A stretch of DNA of 64,000 nt from JAIQET01 sp035542575 (GTDB lineage: Bacteria > Acidobacteriota > Terriglobia > Terriglobales > Acidobacteriaceae). The stretch is taken from NCBI GenBank assembly GCA_035542575.1, contig DATKLE010000057.1:1-64000 (forward strand), written 5' to 3'. The position numbers and the translations under genes are program-made. The notes under the pieces were generated by a model, which saw nothing but the letters and a program-made list of their open reading frames with translations, was not told the DNA's origin and searched no databases. Position 1 is the stretch's first letter. The number at the start of each line of letters is the position of its first letter. Below are positions 27,540-35,297 of this stretch, one piece after another.

Positions 27540-28100
27540 ATGGCTATTCCCGCGACCCAGCTTCGCCCCGGCATGATCATCAAGCACAACAATGATCTGC
27601 ATTCCGTGTTCAGCGTCGAGCACCGCACGCCTGGGAACTTGCGTGCGTTCATCCAGGCCAAACTGCGCAACCTGCGGACCGGCGCCATGTTCGAGCACCG
27701 CTTCCGCTCCCCCGACCCGATCGAGAAGATCAACGTGGACGAAGTCGAGATGGAGTATCTCTACAGCGACGGCGATGCGTATTACTTCATGGATACCTCC
27801 AACTACGAGCAGACGCACCTGACCAGGGACATCCTGGGCGATGCGGTTGACTACCTCATCCCCAACTTGCAGATCAAGGTGGAGTTCTTCGACGGCAAGG
27901 CGGTGGGAATCGAGTTGCCGCAAACCGTGGAATTGACGGTGATCGAGACTGAACCCGGGTTGAAGAGCGCGACCGCCTCCAGTGTTACCAAGCCCGCCAA
28001 GACCGAGACCGGGCTGGTGGTGCAGGTGCCGCCGTTCATCAATGAGGGCGAGAAGATCCGGGTGGACACGGCGGAAGGTGTCTATTTGTCGCGGGCGTGA
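27540..28100 (+). CDS. efp: Elongation factor P
   Basis: This 186-residue protein relieves ribosome stalling at polyproline stretches. The KOW-like N-terminal domain (TQLRPGMIIKHNNDLHSV) and two OB domains (LTRDILGDAVDYLIPN and PPFINEGEKIRVDTAEGVYL) are complete. The start has TAAGGAGAG upstream. The loop that inserts into the peptidyl-transferase centre reads HRTPGNLRAF, so the residue equivalent to the modified Lys34 of E. coli is Asn33, and no Lys or Arg occupies the tip. EpmA/EarP/YmfI-type modification therefore looks impossible at this position. Acylphosphatase and apt genes follow on the same strand. Confidence 0.96.
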   Translation: MAIPATQLRPGMIIKHNNDLHSVFSVEHRTPGNLRAFIQAKLRNLRTGAMFEHRFRSPDPIEKINVDEVEMEYLYSDGDAYYFMDTSNYEQTHLTRDILGDAVDYLIPNLQIKVEFFDGKAVGIELPQTVELTVIETEPGLKSATASSVTKPAKTETGLVVQVPPFINEGEKIRVDTAEGVYLSRA

Positions 28101-28223
28101 TTGTGCGATTCTCATAAGGCAGGGCAAGAGGCTGTGATCATGCGACCTTTCTCGGGTAGGAGCTGGAGATCACGCCGTCGCGCAGGAAACGAACATAACG
28201 GTGATCTTTTCTCTGCCGAACCG

Positions 28224-28526
28224 ATGATGTCTGCGGAACAACACCCGACCCAGGCCCGCCGCTTCTTGGTGCGCGGACGTGTGCAGGGGGTTGGCTTCCG
28301 CTGGTTTGTGGAGCGGGAAGCCCACATTCTCGGCATTGCCGGATGGGTGCGCAATAATCCCGACAGCAGCGTGGAAGTGTTCGCCGTCGGCACCCGCGAC
28401 CAGCTTTCCGGTTTGCGGTCGCGCCTGCGCGAGGGCCCGCGGGCGGCGCGCGTGGACGAGGTCGAAGAATTTGAGGCCAAGCCAGTCCCCGGCCTGAGCG
28501 CATTTCGTATTGAAGGAGCGTGGTAG
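28224..28526 (+). CDS. Acylphosphatase
   Basis: This is a 100-residue acylphosphatase with the complete signature RRFLVRGRVQGVGFRWFVE (catalytic Arg in GVGFR near residue 28) and the second motif GWVRNNPDSSVEV (catalytic Asn). It hydrolyses acyl phosphates such as acetyl phosphate. Either ATG at 28224 or 28227 gives a normal N-terminus; the frame is open to 28101 but the extra residues look non-native. Its stop codon is directly followed by the apt ATG with no gap, so the two are probably coupled. Confidence 0.92.
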   Translation: MMSAEQHPTQARRFLVRGRVQGVGFRWFVEREAHILGIAGWVRNNPDSSVEVFAVGTRDQLSGLRSRLREGPRAARVDEVEEFEAKPVPGLSAFRIEGAW

Positions 28527-29069
28527 ATGTCCAAGTCGGGTTTGAATTCCGATCAACTCAAGAAACTGATCCGAGAAGTGCCCGATTTCCCCAAGAAGGG
28601 GATCCTGTTCTACGACATCACCACTCTCCTCAAAGACAAGCGGGGCTTCGCCACGCTGATTGATCAACTGGCCGAGCACTACATTGGCAAGAAGATTGAT
28701 TTGATTCTGGGGATGGAAGCCCGCGGCTTTATCTTCGGCCCCGCGCTGGCCTACCGCCTGAACGCCGGCTTTGTGCCGGTGCGCAAGCCCGGCAAGCTTC
28801 CCGCCGCCACCGCCAACGTGGAGTACAAACTGGAATACGGCAGCAACGCGCTCGAGGTCCACAAAGACGCCATCCAGTCCGGCCAGCGCGTCCTTATCGT
28901 GGACGACTTGCTGGCGACCGGCGGTACCGCCCAGGCCACCGTCAAGCTCGCCACTTCACTGGGCGCGGAAATCTCAGGCCTGGGATTTGTGGTGGAATTG
29001 GATTTTCTTAAGGGCCGGGAAAAGCTGAAGGGCTACGACGTCTTCTCGCTACTGCACTACGACAAATAA
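28527..29069 (+). CDS. apt: Adenine phosphoribosyltransferase
   Basis: This 180-residue enzyme salvages adenine to AMP with PRPP. The start region LIREVPDFPKKGILFYDITTLL is characteristic of Apt, GMEARGFIFGPALAYRL is a conserved core segment, and VLIVDDLLATGGTAQA is the PRPP-binding motif (about residues 124-139). Length is normal. The gene begins on the base after the acylphosphatase stop codon. Confidence 0.97.
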   Translation: MSKSGLNSDQLKKLIREVPDFPKKGILFYDITTLLKDKRGFATLIDQLAEHYIGKKIDLILGMEARGFIFGPALAYRLNAGFVPVRKPGKLPAATANVEYKLEYGSNALEVHKDAIQSGQRVLIVDDLLATGGTAQATVKLATSLGAEISGLGFVVELDFLKGREKLKGYDVFSLLHYDK

Positions 29070-29093
29070 TCGAAGGGCCGGAGCCACCGCCAT

Positions 29094-29321
29094 TTACCTA
29101 AGGAGTCGCGCAATCAGCATTCCAATTGCGGTCCAGCCCGCAATGCTGACCCCTGCCATGATGGCGAGACCCATGATCATGTCCCAGTTGGTGCCTTGCC
29201 GGTGAATGGAATGCGGAAGGCCTTGCACGCCAGTATCGCGCGAGGCCTGGCGGGAAACGCAGAAGACTTGGCGCGGCGCCCGTGGCGGCGGATATTGCGA
29301 GCTTGATGGGATGGGATTCAT
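29094..29321 (-). CDS. Small single-helix membrane protein, unknown function
   Basis: An ATG at 29321 opens a 75-residue frame with a hydrophilic, proline-rich N-terminal part and one C-terminal membrane helix (about 50-71, IMGLAIMAGVSIAGWTAIGM) followed by Arg residues. That is a plausible tail-anchored topology. GGAA lies five bases before the start. The frame is open further upstream to 29399, but that part looks unstructured. I do not recognise the family and the gene could be spurious. Confidence 0.45.
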   Translation of the reverse strand: MNPIPSSSQYPPPRAPRQVFCVSRQASRDTGVQGLPHSIHRQGTNWDMIMGLAIMAGVSIAGWTAIGMLIARLLR

Positions 29322-29403
29322 CAAGTTCCAGTCAGATTGCTTTCTTTCAAGATCTGAGTATTGCAGAGCGGTTCGGCGCCTGGCACACCAATCGGTCAAA
29401 ATC

Positions 29404-29423
29404 TTGTAAAAGTTCCTTTACAA
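29404..29423. repeat. Perfect inverted repeat in a small AT-rich gap
   Basis: TTGTAAA (29404-29410) and TTTACAA (29417-29423) flank AGTTCC. It lies 49 bases past the end of the minus-strand gene at 29473-29733 and about 80 bases before the start of the small membrane-protein gene. It could be an operator for the latter or a weak terminator for the former. Confidence 0.35.
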
Positions 29424-29472
29424 AGAAGCGGTCAACGCTGAGATGCGATTCTTGTGGGCGCGGAGACGCGCT

Positions 29473-29733
29473 TTACTCGGGACCGGTAACTACCAGCACA
29501 GCATCCTTTGCCAGATAGCTCTTGCGCCGGAACCAGTCTTCCATGGCATGGCTCAACTGATCGATCGGGACATGCGTGCCGATCTCCATCACGCCATCGG
29601 CCACCGGCAAGGTGTCATCAAACACGCTGGCATTGGTGAAGTTGCGCATGGAGAAGCTGTCCAGCCACTTGAGCGGGCAGGAATGGCGCTGGCCGTCATG
29701 TTCGTACTCCACGCGGATTTTGCGGGCAAACAT
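29473..29733 (-). CDS. Conserved hypothetical protein, 86 residues
   Basis: This small soluble protein (MFARKIRVEYEHDGQRHSCP...) has a mixed alpha/beta look: a beta-rich start, a WLDSFSMRNFTNASVFDDTL segment and an amphipathic helix DQLSHAMEDWFRRKSYLAK. One Cys is present and no known motif. Its minus-strand upstream region lacks a Shine-Dalgarno sequence but has TTAAAT just ahead of the ATG. It follows a radical SAM gene on the same strand by 43 bases and may be co-transcribed. I do not recognise the family. Confidence 0.6.
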   Translation of the reverse strand: MFARKIRVEYEHDGQRHSCPLKWLDSFSMRNFTNASVFDDTLPVADGVMEIGTHVPIDQLSHAMEDWFRRKSYLAKDAVLVVTGPE

Positions 29734-29744
29734 GCTCAGGATTT

Positions 29745-29758
29745 AACCACAGAGGACA
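29745..29758. repeat. AACCACAGAGGACA repeat fragment
   Basis: This short motif lies in the 43-base gap between two minus-strand genes. A variant (AACCGCAGAGGACACGAAGG) occurs at 41182-41201. Sequences of this kind are frequent intergenic words in many GC-rich soil genomes (from memory). Confidence 0.4.
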
Positions 29759-29776
29759 TGCGGGGCGCAGGCGCGC

Positions 29777-30847
29777 TCAGGTGTCAATCTGCACCAGCGG
29801 ACCCTCGGCCTGGGGTGAAGGAAGCGAGCCCCAGCGCGACGGCATCACCGCTCCCGCCTTCAGCCGGTTGGCGGCGGAACCGATCGCGATAGAGGCCCGT
29901 ACCAGGTGTCCGGCCTTCAAGGGTCCCAGCAGCGCGAAATCTCTCAAGTGGTGCACGCCGGCAGTCACCGCACAGCCGCATTGGCTGCAATCCGGCGTGC
30001 CCCCGAAGATGCAGGGCTCGACCCGGGTGCGCAAGTCGGCCGTGTAGTTGGTGGACATCTTGGAGAACAGGCACGCCCGCGGGTGGGACGGCGGAGAAAG
30101 CAGAGCTTTTGCCAGGCTCGGGGTCATCAGCAGCTTCGGATGTCTTGCTGATAACCCTGGCAACTCCTGCGCCAGCCGGTGGCGGTCTTCGGCAGTGAGC
30201 TTCTCCGCGCTCTCCTCCCCCACCTGCGGACTGTAAAGGCTTACCCAGATACGGCTCACCTCCGGACGCGCTTCCCAGAAAGCCATAAATTCTCCCAGGT
30301 ATCCGGAGCGCTGCAGCATGGGGTGGGTAATGGTGCAGTGGATGTTCACCTGGCGGCCTTCGATGTTCTTCAGGATGCGCTCGTAGGTGGCGGGGGCGCG
30401 GCGTACATTGTGGTGCTCGGGCAATCCATCCACGGAAACCGCCACCCGCAATCTCGGCAGCTTCATCCACTCCTGGGGAATGGGAATCACGGCGCTGGTA
30501 ACGACCATCACAAAGCGCCCGCGAGAGCTGAGTTCGGGAAGAATGCGGCTGAGCTCCCGGTGGCGGACCAGCGGCTCGCCCCCGACCAGCGACACGTGCA
30601 GGGCCTTGTGCTTCTCCACCAGTTTCAGAACACCTTCCACCAGGGCGTCGCCGCGATAATCCGACAACTCGCGCAGCGTCTGGCCTCCGCCGAGATGGTC
30701 CTCGCCATAGGCGTAGCAGCCGGGACAGTGCAGCGGGCACTCGCGGGTAATCTCGATGGAAAGCATGGGAGCGCTTCCACTGAGAATGTTCCACCAGGCG
30801 GCGAGCATCTCCCCCACAGAAATGCCGGGACGAGAGTTGGTTTGCAT
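29777..30847 (-). CDS. Radical SAM protein with C-terminal cysteine cluster
   Basis: This 356-residue protein has the canonical CX3CX2C cluster C37-C41-C44 (ITRECPLHCPGCYAYG), the GGEPL motif (SLVGGEPLVRHRELS) and the VSVDGLPEHHNVRR segment of the SAM-binding barrel. Near the C-terminus, ACLFSK, PCIFGG and DCSQCGC provide five more cysteines that could hold an auxiliary cluster, as in SPASM/twitch enzymes. It is similar in layout to the HpnH-like and heme/peptide-modifying groups, but no substrate can be assigned. The small gene at 29473-29733 follows it. A strong terminator separates it from the upstream pckG. Confidence 0.85.
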   Translation of the reverse strand: MQTNSRPGISVGEMLAAWWNILSGSAPMLSIEITRECPLHCPGCYAYGEDHLGGGQTLRELSDYRGDALVEGVLKLVEKHKALHVSLVGGEPLVRHRELSRILPELSSRGRFVMVVTSAVIPIPQEWMKLPRLRVAVSVDGLPEHHNVRRAPATYERILKNIEGRQVNIHCTITHPMLQRSGYLGEFMAFWEARPEVSRIWVSLYSPQVGEESAEKLTAEDRHRLAQELPGLSARHPKLLMTPSLAKALLSPPSHPRACLFSKMSTNYTADLRTRVEPCIFGGTPDCSQCGCAVTAGVHHLRDFALLGPLKAGHLVRASIAIGSAANRLKAGAVMPSRWGSLPSPQAEGPLVQIDT

Positions 30848-30884
30848 TGGTCGGTTAGATGCAGTTGTATCACAACGCGGCAGG

Positions 30885-30918
30885 AAAAAAGCAAAGGCCG
30901 GAGATCGCCCCCGGCCTT
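30885..30918 (-). terminator. Rho-independent terminator of pckG
   Basis: On the minus strand, AAGGCCGG (30918-30911) pairs with CCGGCCTT (30901-30894) around a nine-base loop and is followed by TGCTTTTTT. It lies just past the pckG stop at 30941 and is the clearest terminator in the window. Confidence 0.88.
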
Positions 30919-30940
30919 CGACAACAATTTAAAGGGGCAG

Positions 30941-32773
30941 CTACTTTTTGGCCGCCTTCAGGCGCGCCTCCAGATCGTCGACCTCGCGGCTCAAGCCTTC
31001 GGGAAGATGGCTGCCGAATTTGGCGAAATGCTCCCGGATCAGCGGCACTTCAGCAAGCCAGCCGTCCAAGTCGACGCTGAGCAGCTTGGCAAGATTGGCA
31101 GAAGAAAGGTCCAGACTTTGCAGGTCAAGGTCGGTGGTGCCGGGAAGGCGTCCAATGGGCGTGTCTACGGCCTTTGCTTTGCCTTCGCAGCGCTCGAAGA
31201 TCCACTTCAGCACCCGGCTGTTCTCGCCATACCCCGGCCACAGGAACTTGCCTTTCTCGTCGGTGCGGAACCAGTTCACGTAATAAATCCTGGGCAGCTT
31301 CGCGCCGGGTTTGGCGCCGATCTTGAGGTAATGCGCGAAGTAGTCGCCCATGTTGTAGCCGCAGAAAGGCAGCATGGCCATGGGGTCGCGCCGCAGCTGA
31401 CCGACCTTGCCGGCCGCGGCCGCGGTGGTTTCGCTGCTGGCGGTGGCGCCCAGGAAGGTGCCGTGCTGCCAGCTGAAAGCCTCGATCACCAGGGGAACAA
31501 CTCCGGCGCGGCGTCCGCCGAACAGGATGGCGTCAATGGGAACGCCCTTGGGATCCTCCCACTCGGGCGCGATCACCGGGCACTGCCGCGCGGGCGTGGT
31601 GAAACGGGCGTTGGGATGCGCCGCTTTGCGCCCTGAGCCCGCGGTCCAGGGCCGACGCAGCCAGTCCATCAACTCGGCAGGCTTTTCGTCGGTCATGGCT
31701 TCCCACCAAACGTCGCCGTCCGGGGTCATGGCGCAGTTGGTGAAGATGGAATTCTTTGTGGCGGTGAGCATGGCGTTACGGTTGGACTTCATGCTCGTGC
31801 CAGGGGCCACGCCGAAGAAGCCGTATTCGGGATTGATGGCATAGAGCCGGCCGTCGGCGCCGAACTTCATCCAGGCGATGTCGTCGCCTATGGTTTCCAC
31901 CTTCCAGCCGGGAATCGTGGGGATCAGCATGGCCAGGTTGGTTTTGCCGCAGGCCGAAGGGAAGGCGCCGGTCATGTACCTGACTTGGTCGGAGGGGCTG
32001 GTCATTTTCAGGATGAGCATGTGCTCGGCCATCCAGCCCTCGTCGCGGGCCTGCACCGAGGCGATGCGCAGCGCGTGACACTTCTTGCCCAGCAGCGCGT
32101 TGCCGCCGTAGCCCGAGCCGTAGGACCAGATCTCCCGCGTGTCCGGGAAGTGGCAGATGTATTTCTCCTGCGGGTTGTTGGGCCAAGGTGTGTCCTGATC
32201 GTTCGGGCCAAGCGGCGCGCCGACGGAATGCAGCCCTTTGACAAACTCGCCGTCTTCGCCCAGCACTTCCAGCACCCGCGTACCCACCCGAGCCATGATG
32301 TGCATATTGGCGACGACGTAGGGTGAGTCGGTGATCTCGACTCCGATCTTGGCGATGGGGGAGCCGATTGGGCCCATGCTGTAAGGGATCACATAGAGGG
32401 TGCGTCCGGTCATCGAGCCGCTGTAAAGCCCCTTCAGCTTCTCCGTCATCTTGACCGGGTCTTCCCAGTTGTTGGTCGGACCAGCTTCGTCTTTGGTGCG
32501 GGCGCAAATGAAGGTTCGGTCCTCGACGCGGGCCACGTCTGCGGGATTCGACCGTACCAGAACGCTGTTGGGACGCCTGTCCTCGGCCAAAGGAATCGCC
32601 GTGCCGGCCAGAATCATGAGCCGGAGCATGGCCTGGTACTCCTCCTGCGACCCGTCGCACCAGTGAATGCGGTCCGGTTTGCACATCTGCGCGACCTCAT
32701 CCACCCATTGCGCCAAACGCTTGTGTTTGCGTTCGCGGGGGGCGGTTTCAACTTCCAACGTAAGACTGGACAT
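30941..32773 (-). CDS. pckG: Phosphoenolpyruvate carboxykinase (GTP)
   Basis: This 610-residue enzyme interconverts oxaloacetate and PEP using GTP and controls gluconeogenesis. Motifs match the GTP type: FPSACGKTNLAMLIP is the P-loop with its reactive cysteine, GDDIAWMKFG follows, and SMGPIGSPIAKIGVEIT, FGGRRAGVVPLV and FLWPGYGENSRVLKWI are further family signatures. Length is normal. The start at 32773 has GAGGAGA just upstream. It is a single-gene unit with its own terminator. The 285-base region upstream (32774-33058) holds no gene that I can support. Confidence 0.97.
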   Translation of the reverse strand: MSSLTLEVETAPRERKHKRLAQWVDEVAQMCKPDRIHWCDGSQEEYQAMLRLMILAGTAIPLAEDRRPNSVLVRSNPADVARVEDRTFICARTKDEAGPTNNWEDPVKMTEKLKGLYSGSMTGRTLYVIPYSMGPIGSPIAKIGVEITDSPYVVANMHIMARVGTRVLEVLGEDGEFVKGLHSVGAPLGPNDQDTPWPNNPQEKYICHFPDTREIWSYGSGYGGNALLGKKCHALRIASVQARDEGWMAEHMLILKMTSPSDQVRYMTGAFPSACGKTNLAMLIPTIPGWKVETIGDDIAWMKFGADGRLYAINPEYGFFGVAPGTSMKSNRNAMLTATKNSIFTNCAMTPDGDVWWEAMTDEKPAELMDWLRRPWTAGSGRKAAHPNARFTTPARQCPVIAPEWEDPKGVPIDAILFGGRRAGVVPLVIEAFSWQHGTFLGATASSETTAAAAGKVGQLRRDPMAMLPFCGYNMGDYFAHYLKIGAKPGAKLPRIYYVNWFRTDEKGKFLWPGYGENSRVLKWIFERCEGKAKAVDTPIGRLPGTTDLDLQSLDLSSANLAKLLSVDLDGWLAEVPLIREHFAKFGSHLPEGLSREVDDLEARLKAAKK

Positions 32774-33058
32774 AAAGGCGTCTCCTCGAGCGGCTAAATC
32801 GCGGTCGCGCTATCAGGCACTACGCACACAAAAAGAAACAGCTATAAGAACAAGGGCAGTATTGTCCCTCATTTGCAAGGACGTTCCAAGTGCCGGACGC
32901 GCCCCTGCCACTAGCACCCGTACACGCTAACTGAAGTTATTGTCTCGAGTGGGGTCTGTTGAGGCAGTGCGTCAGCGCACAACTGGTTGTGATGCATGCA
33001 CTTGGCCGATGTTCGGAGCTAGAGGGACGTGCCAAGAAAGGCGCAGCTCCTGTCTGAG

Positions 33059-33427
33059 CTAAGGTCCGACTCGGGAGGGGGTCTGTGCCTGCGCTTCGGC
33101 CACCACGGCCTCCGAATGCTTGAGGGTCTCATCCACCGTGAGCGAGTACATCTCACGTCCCACGCCCTCGCCCGACTCTAGCACGTGCTTAAGGTAATGG
33201 CCGGCAATCTCAGTGGCCAGCCGGTCGGTAATGACTTTGCCGGTGCGGTTCTTGTACTCCACCCAGGCGGGATGGGGCAGGGCAATCCACACCGGACGCC
33301 CGTCCACCAGGAACTTGATGTCCACCGCGTCGGCATGACGCGTGGCAATGGCCACGATCAGCGCCTGATAAAGGCAGTGCACCGGCTTCCTGCTCCAGCG
33401 GTCAACGGCTTGGAAATCCGCGTACAT
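33059..33427 (-). CDS. Conserved hypothetical protein, 122 residues
   Basis: The protein (MYADFQAVDRWSRKPVHCLYQ...) has a compact alpha/beta pattern: a helix LYQALIVAIATRHADAV, strands VDIKFLVDGRPVWIALP, a basic stretch YKNRTGKVITD and a helix LATEIAGHYLKHVLESG. The C-terminal 30 residues are polar. There is no signal peptide, membrane helix or known motif. It stands alone between pckG and purN. I do not recognise the family. Confidence 0.6.
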   Translation of the reverse strand: MYADFQAVDRWSRKPVHCLYQALIVAIATRHADAVDIKFLVDGRPVWIALPHPAWVEYKNRTGKVITDRLATEIAGHYLKHVLESGEGVGREMYSLTVDETLKHSEAVVAEAQAQTPSRVGP

Positions 33428-33578
33428 GTTCCTAGAAAACTATATCGGAGCCAAGGCGACGCCGGCAAACCGGCTCAATGCGTGAGATGGAGGCGGCAGG
33501 CTCGGCAGTCTATTTCCCGAATCTGCAACTACCAGCTCGGAATCAGAACTTCGCTGTGTCTCCGGCGTGCGCGTGAAT

Positions 33579-33584
33579 TATGAT
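33579..33584 (+). promoter_or_regulatory. -10-like box six bases before purN
   Basis: TATGAT ends only six bases before the purN ATG. Transcription from it would start at or next to the start codon and give a leaderless mRNA. The -35 region is not convincing. Confidence 0.4.
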
Positions 33585-33590
33585 TTTGCC

Positions 33591-34205
33591 ATGCACACCC
33601 TCGGCATCCTTCTCTCCGGACGCGGCTCCAATTTTGAAGCCATCGCCAAGAACGTCGCCGCGGGGCGCATTCCGAACGCGCGCATCGCTGTCGTGATCTC
33701 CAACAGGACGGATGCGGGCGGATTGGAGATCGCCCAGCGCCTCGGTCTTACCACGTTTGTGGTTCCCTCGAAAGGCAAGGAGCGCGAACAGCACGACCGC
33801 GAAGTGGTGGCCTTGCTCAAGGACCATGAAGTTGATCTGGTGTGTCTCGCGGGATACATGCGCCTGCTCTCCCCTTGGTTTGTGCAGCAGTTCCCGCAGC
33901 GTATTCTGAATATTCATCCGTCGCTTTTGCCTGCCTTCCCCGGACTCGAAGCGCAGCAGCAAGCCTTCGCCTACGGCGTGAAGGTGGCGGGCTGCACGGT
34001 ACATTTTGTGGACGAAGAACTCGACCACGGAGCGATCATTGTGCAGAAAACGGTTCCCGTGCTCGACGGCGATGATGAGCACACGCTGGCCGCGCGCATT
34101 CTGGAGCAGGAACACATCGCGTATTCGGAAGCGATCAACGTTGTACTACAGGGGAACTACGACGTCGTGGGTAGAAGACTGGTGAGAAAGGTCACTGCGG
34201 AATAG
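33591..34205 (+). CDS. purN: Phosphoribosylglycinamide formyltransferase
   Basis: This 204-residue enzyme transfers formyl from 10-formyl-THF to GAR in purine synthesis. The phosphate-binding loop LLSGRGSNFEAI is at residues 7-18. The catalytic Asn-His pair is in ILNIHPSLLPAFPG (near residue 108) and the catalytic Asp in DEELDHGAII. I chose the ATG at 33591 because it gives the usual MxxLGILLSGRGSN start; a GTG at 33567 is also in frame. No Shine-Dalgarno sequence is present. The thioredoxin-like gene starts four bases after its stop. Confidence 0.95.
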   Translation: MHTLGILLSGRGSNFEAIAKNVAAGRIPNARIAVVISNRTDAGGLEIAQRLGLTTFVVPSKGKEREQHDREVVALLKDHEVDLVCLAGYMRLLSPWFVQQFPQRILNIHPSLLPAFPGLEAQQQAFAYGVKVAGCTVHFVDEELDHGAIIVQKTVPVLDGDDEHTLAARILEQEHIAYSEAINVVLQGNYDVVGRRLVRKVTAE

Positions 34206-34209
34206 CAGC

Positions 34210-35241
34210 ATGCGCTACGCCAAAATCCTGCTGGTCTTGATTTGTTTTGCCACTCCGGCGCTGTCACAGGAGGCATCGGAAGGGCCGACAGATGCAAAAG
34301 CACAGGCAACCTACAAGAAAGCCCTCGCTCACCTCCAGAAACACGAGACACTCGCCGCGCTGGACGACTTCAAGAAGGCAGACAAGCAGGACGGTGGGCA
34401 TTGCTCGGGATGCCAGAAGGGGATGGTGAAGTACGGGATTGAGCTTCAGGAATGGAAAACTGCCCAGGCTGGGGCCGAAGAGCTGATCGCGGAAGCGCAG
34501 GGGGACAAGTACATCGCGGTGGCGCACTACCAGCTGGGCGTGGTGATCATGAAGGAGGCACTCCTCAAGAACAAGCAGGAATTGTTCGCCCGCGCACATG
34601 ATGAGATGAGCAAGGCGCTAACCGCATATGCCAATTTTCCGGGCGCGATCTTTGGGGATGGAAAGGCACTGGCTCACTTGAATCGAGATGAGGAAGCAAA
34701 GAAACGCTTCGAGCTCGTCGTTAAGATCCTGCCAGAAGGTGACCTGGACCGGCAGCGGGCCTTGCGGTACCTCGCCAAACCCGAACTGGCGCGCGCCAGG
34801 ATGGCGCCGCCGTTTTCGGTCGTAACCACCGACGGGCAGCACATCTCGATGGATGATCTGACCGGCAAAGTGGTGCTGATCGACTTTTGGGCCACCTGGT
34901 GCGGGCCTTGCAAGGCTGCCCTTCCCCACATGCGGGACATCGTCAAGAAGTTCCAGGGGCAGCCACTGCTAGTGCTGAGCGTCAGTGTCGACGACGACGA
35001 GGCGAAGTGGAGGAAATTCATTGCAGAGAACGGCATGACCTGGTCGCAGTACTTCGATGGCGGGTTTACCGGACCTATCGCGCGAATCTTTGCCGTACAT
35101 GCGATTCCCCAGACCTTCACCATTGACGTCGACGGCGTGCTGCAGGATCAGCACATCGGCGATGCCTCGATCGAAAGTAAGTTGAAAAAGCTTGTGGCGC
35201 AGGCGCAAGAGCTTGGCGGCGCCAATAAGACGATGCAATGA
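34210..35241 (+). CDS. Secreted TPR plus TlpA-like thioredoxin protein
   Basis: This 343-residue protein has a signal peptide (about 1-20, ending PALSQ) and a TPR-like helical region (about 30-195). A TlpA/ResA-type thioredoxin fold follows (about 200-335) with the active site WCGPC (C231 and C234) and the cis-proline segment AIPQTF. It is probably a periplasmic thiol-disulfide oxidoreductase, possibly for cytochrome c or CuA maturation. An extra HCSGC pair occurs in the TPR part near residue 66. The gene follows purN by four bases, so it may share its transcript. Confidence 0.88.
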   Translation: MRYAKILLVLICFATPALSQEASEGPTDAKAQATYKKALAHLQKHETLAALDDFKKADKQDGGHCSGCQKGMVKYGIELQEWKTAQAGAEELIAEAQGDKYIAVAHYQLGVVIMKEALLKNKQELFARAHDEMSKALTAYANFPGAIFGDGKALAHLNRDEEAKKRFELVVKILPEGDLDRQRALRYLAKPELARARMAPPFSVVTTDGQHISMDDLTGKVVLIDFWATWCGPCKAALPHMRDIVKKFQGQPLLVLSVSVDDDEAKWRKFIAENGMTWSQYFDGGFTGPIARIFAVHAIPQTFTIDVDGVLQDQHIGDASIESKLKKLVAQAQELGGANKTMQ

Positions 35242-35259
35242 CTCGAGGTCTTCTGCTTC

Positions 35260-35289
35260 CTGACTTCCACCTCCCGCATTCCTTATAAT
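35260..35289 (+). promoter_or_regulatory. Promoter of tyrS, close to the start codon
   Basis: CTGACT (35260-35265) and a consensus TATAAT (35284-35289) are 18 bases apart. The ATG follows only eight bases after the -10 box, so the transcript would be leaderless or carry one or two bases of leader. Confidence 0.55.
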
Positions 35290-35297
35290 GCTTGCCG

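Noticed and set aside
29473..29733. A RiPP precursor for the neighbouring radical SAM protein
   Set aside because: It has a folded alpha/beta look, no leader-core boundary, one Cys and no core repeats, and there is no transporter or protease nearby.
30179..31636. A 485-codon plus-strand open frame
   Set aside because: It runs antisense through both the radical SAM and pckG genes and through the pckG terminator, so it cannot be a real gene.
32774..33058. A small gene or RNA in the 285-base gap upstream of pckG
   Set aside because: No frame has a start with a ribosome binding site, and I found only a five-pair hairpin (GTGCG-TCAG-CGCAC). No tRNA fold is present.
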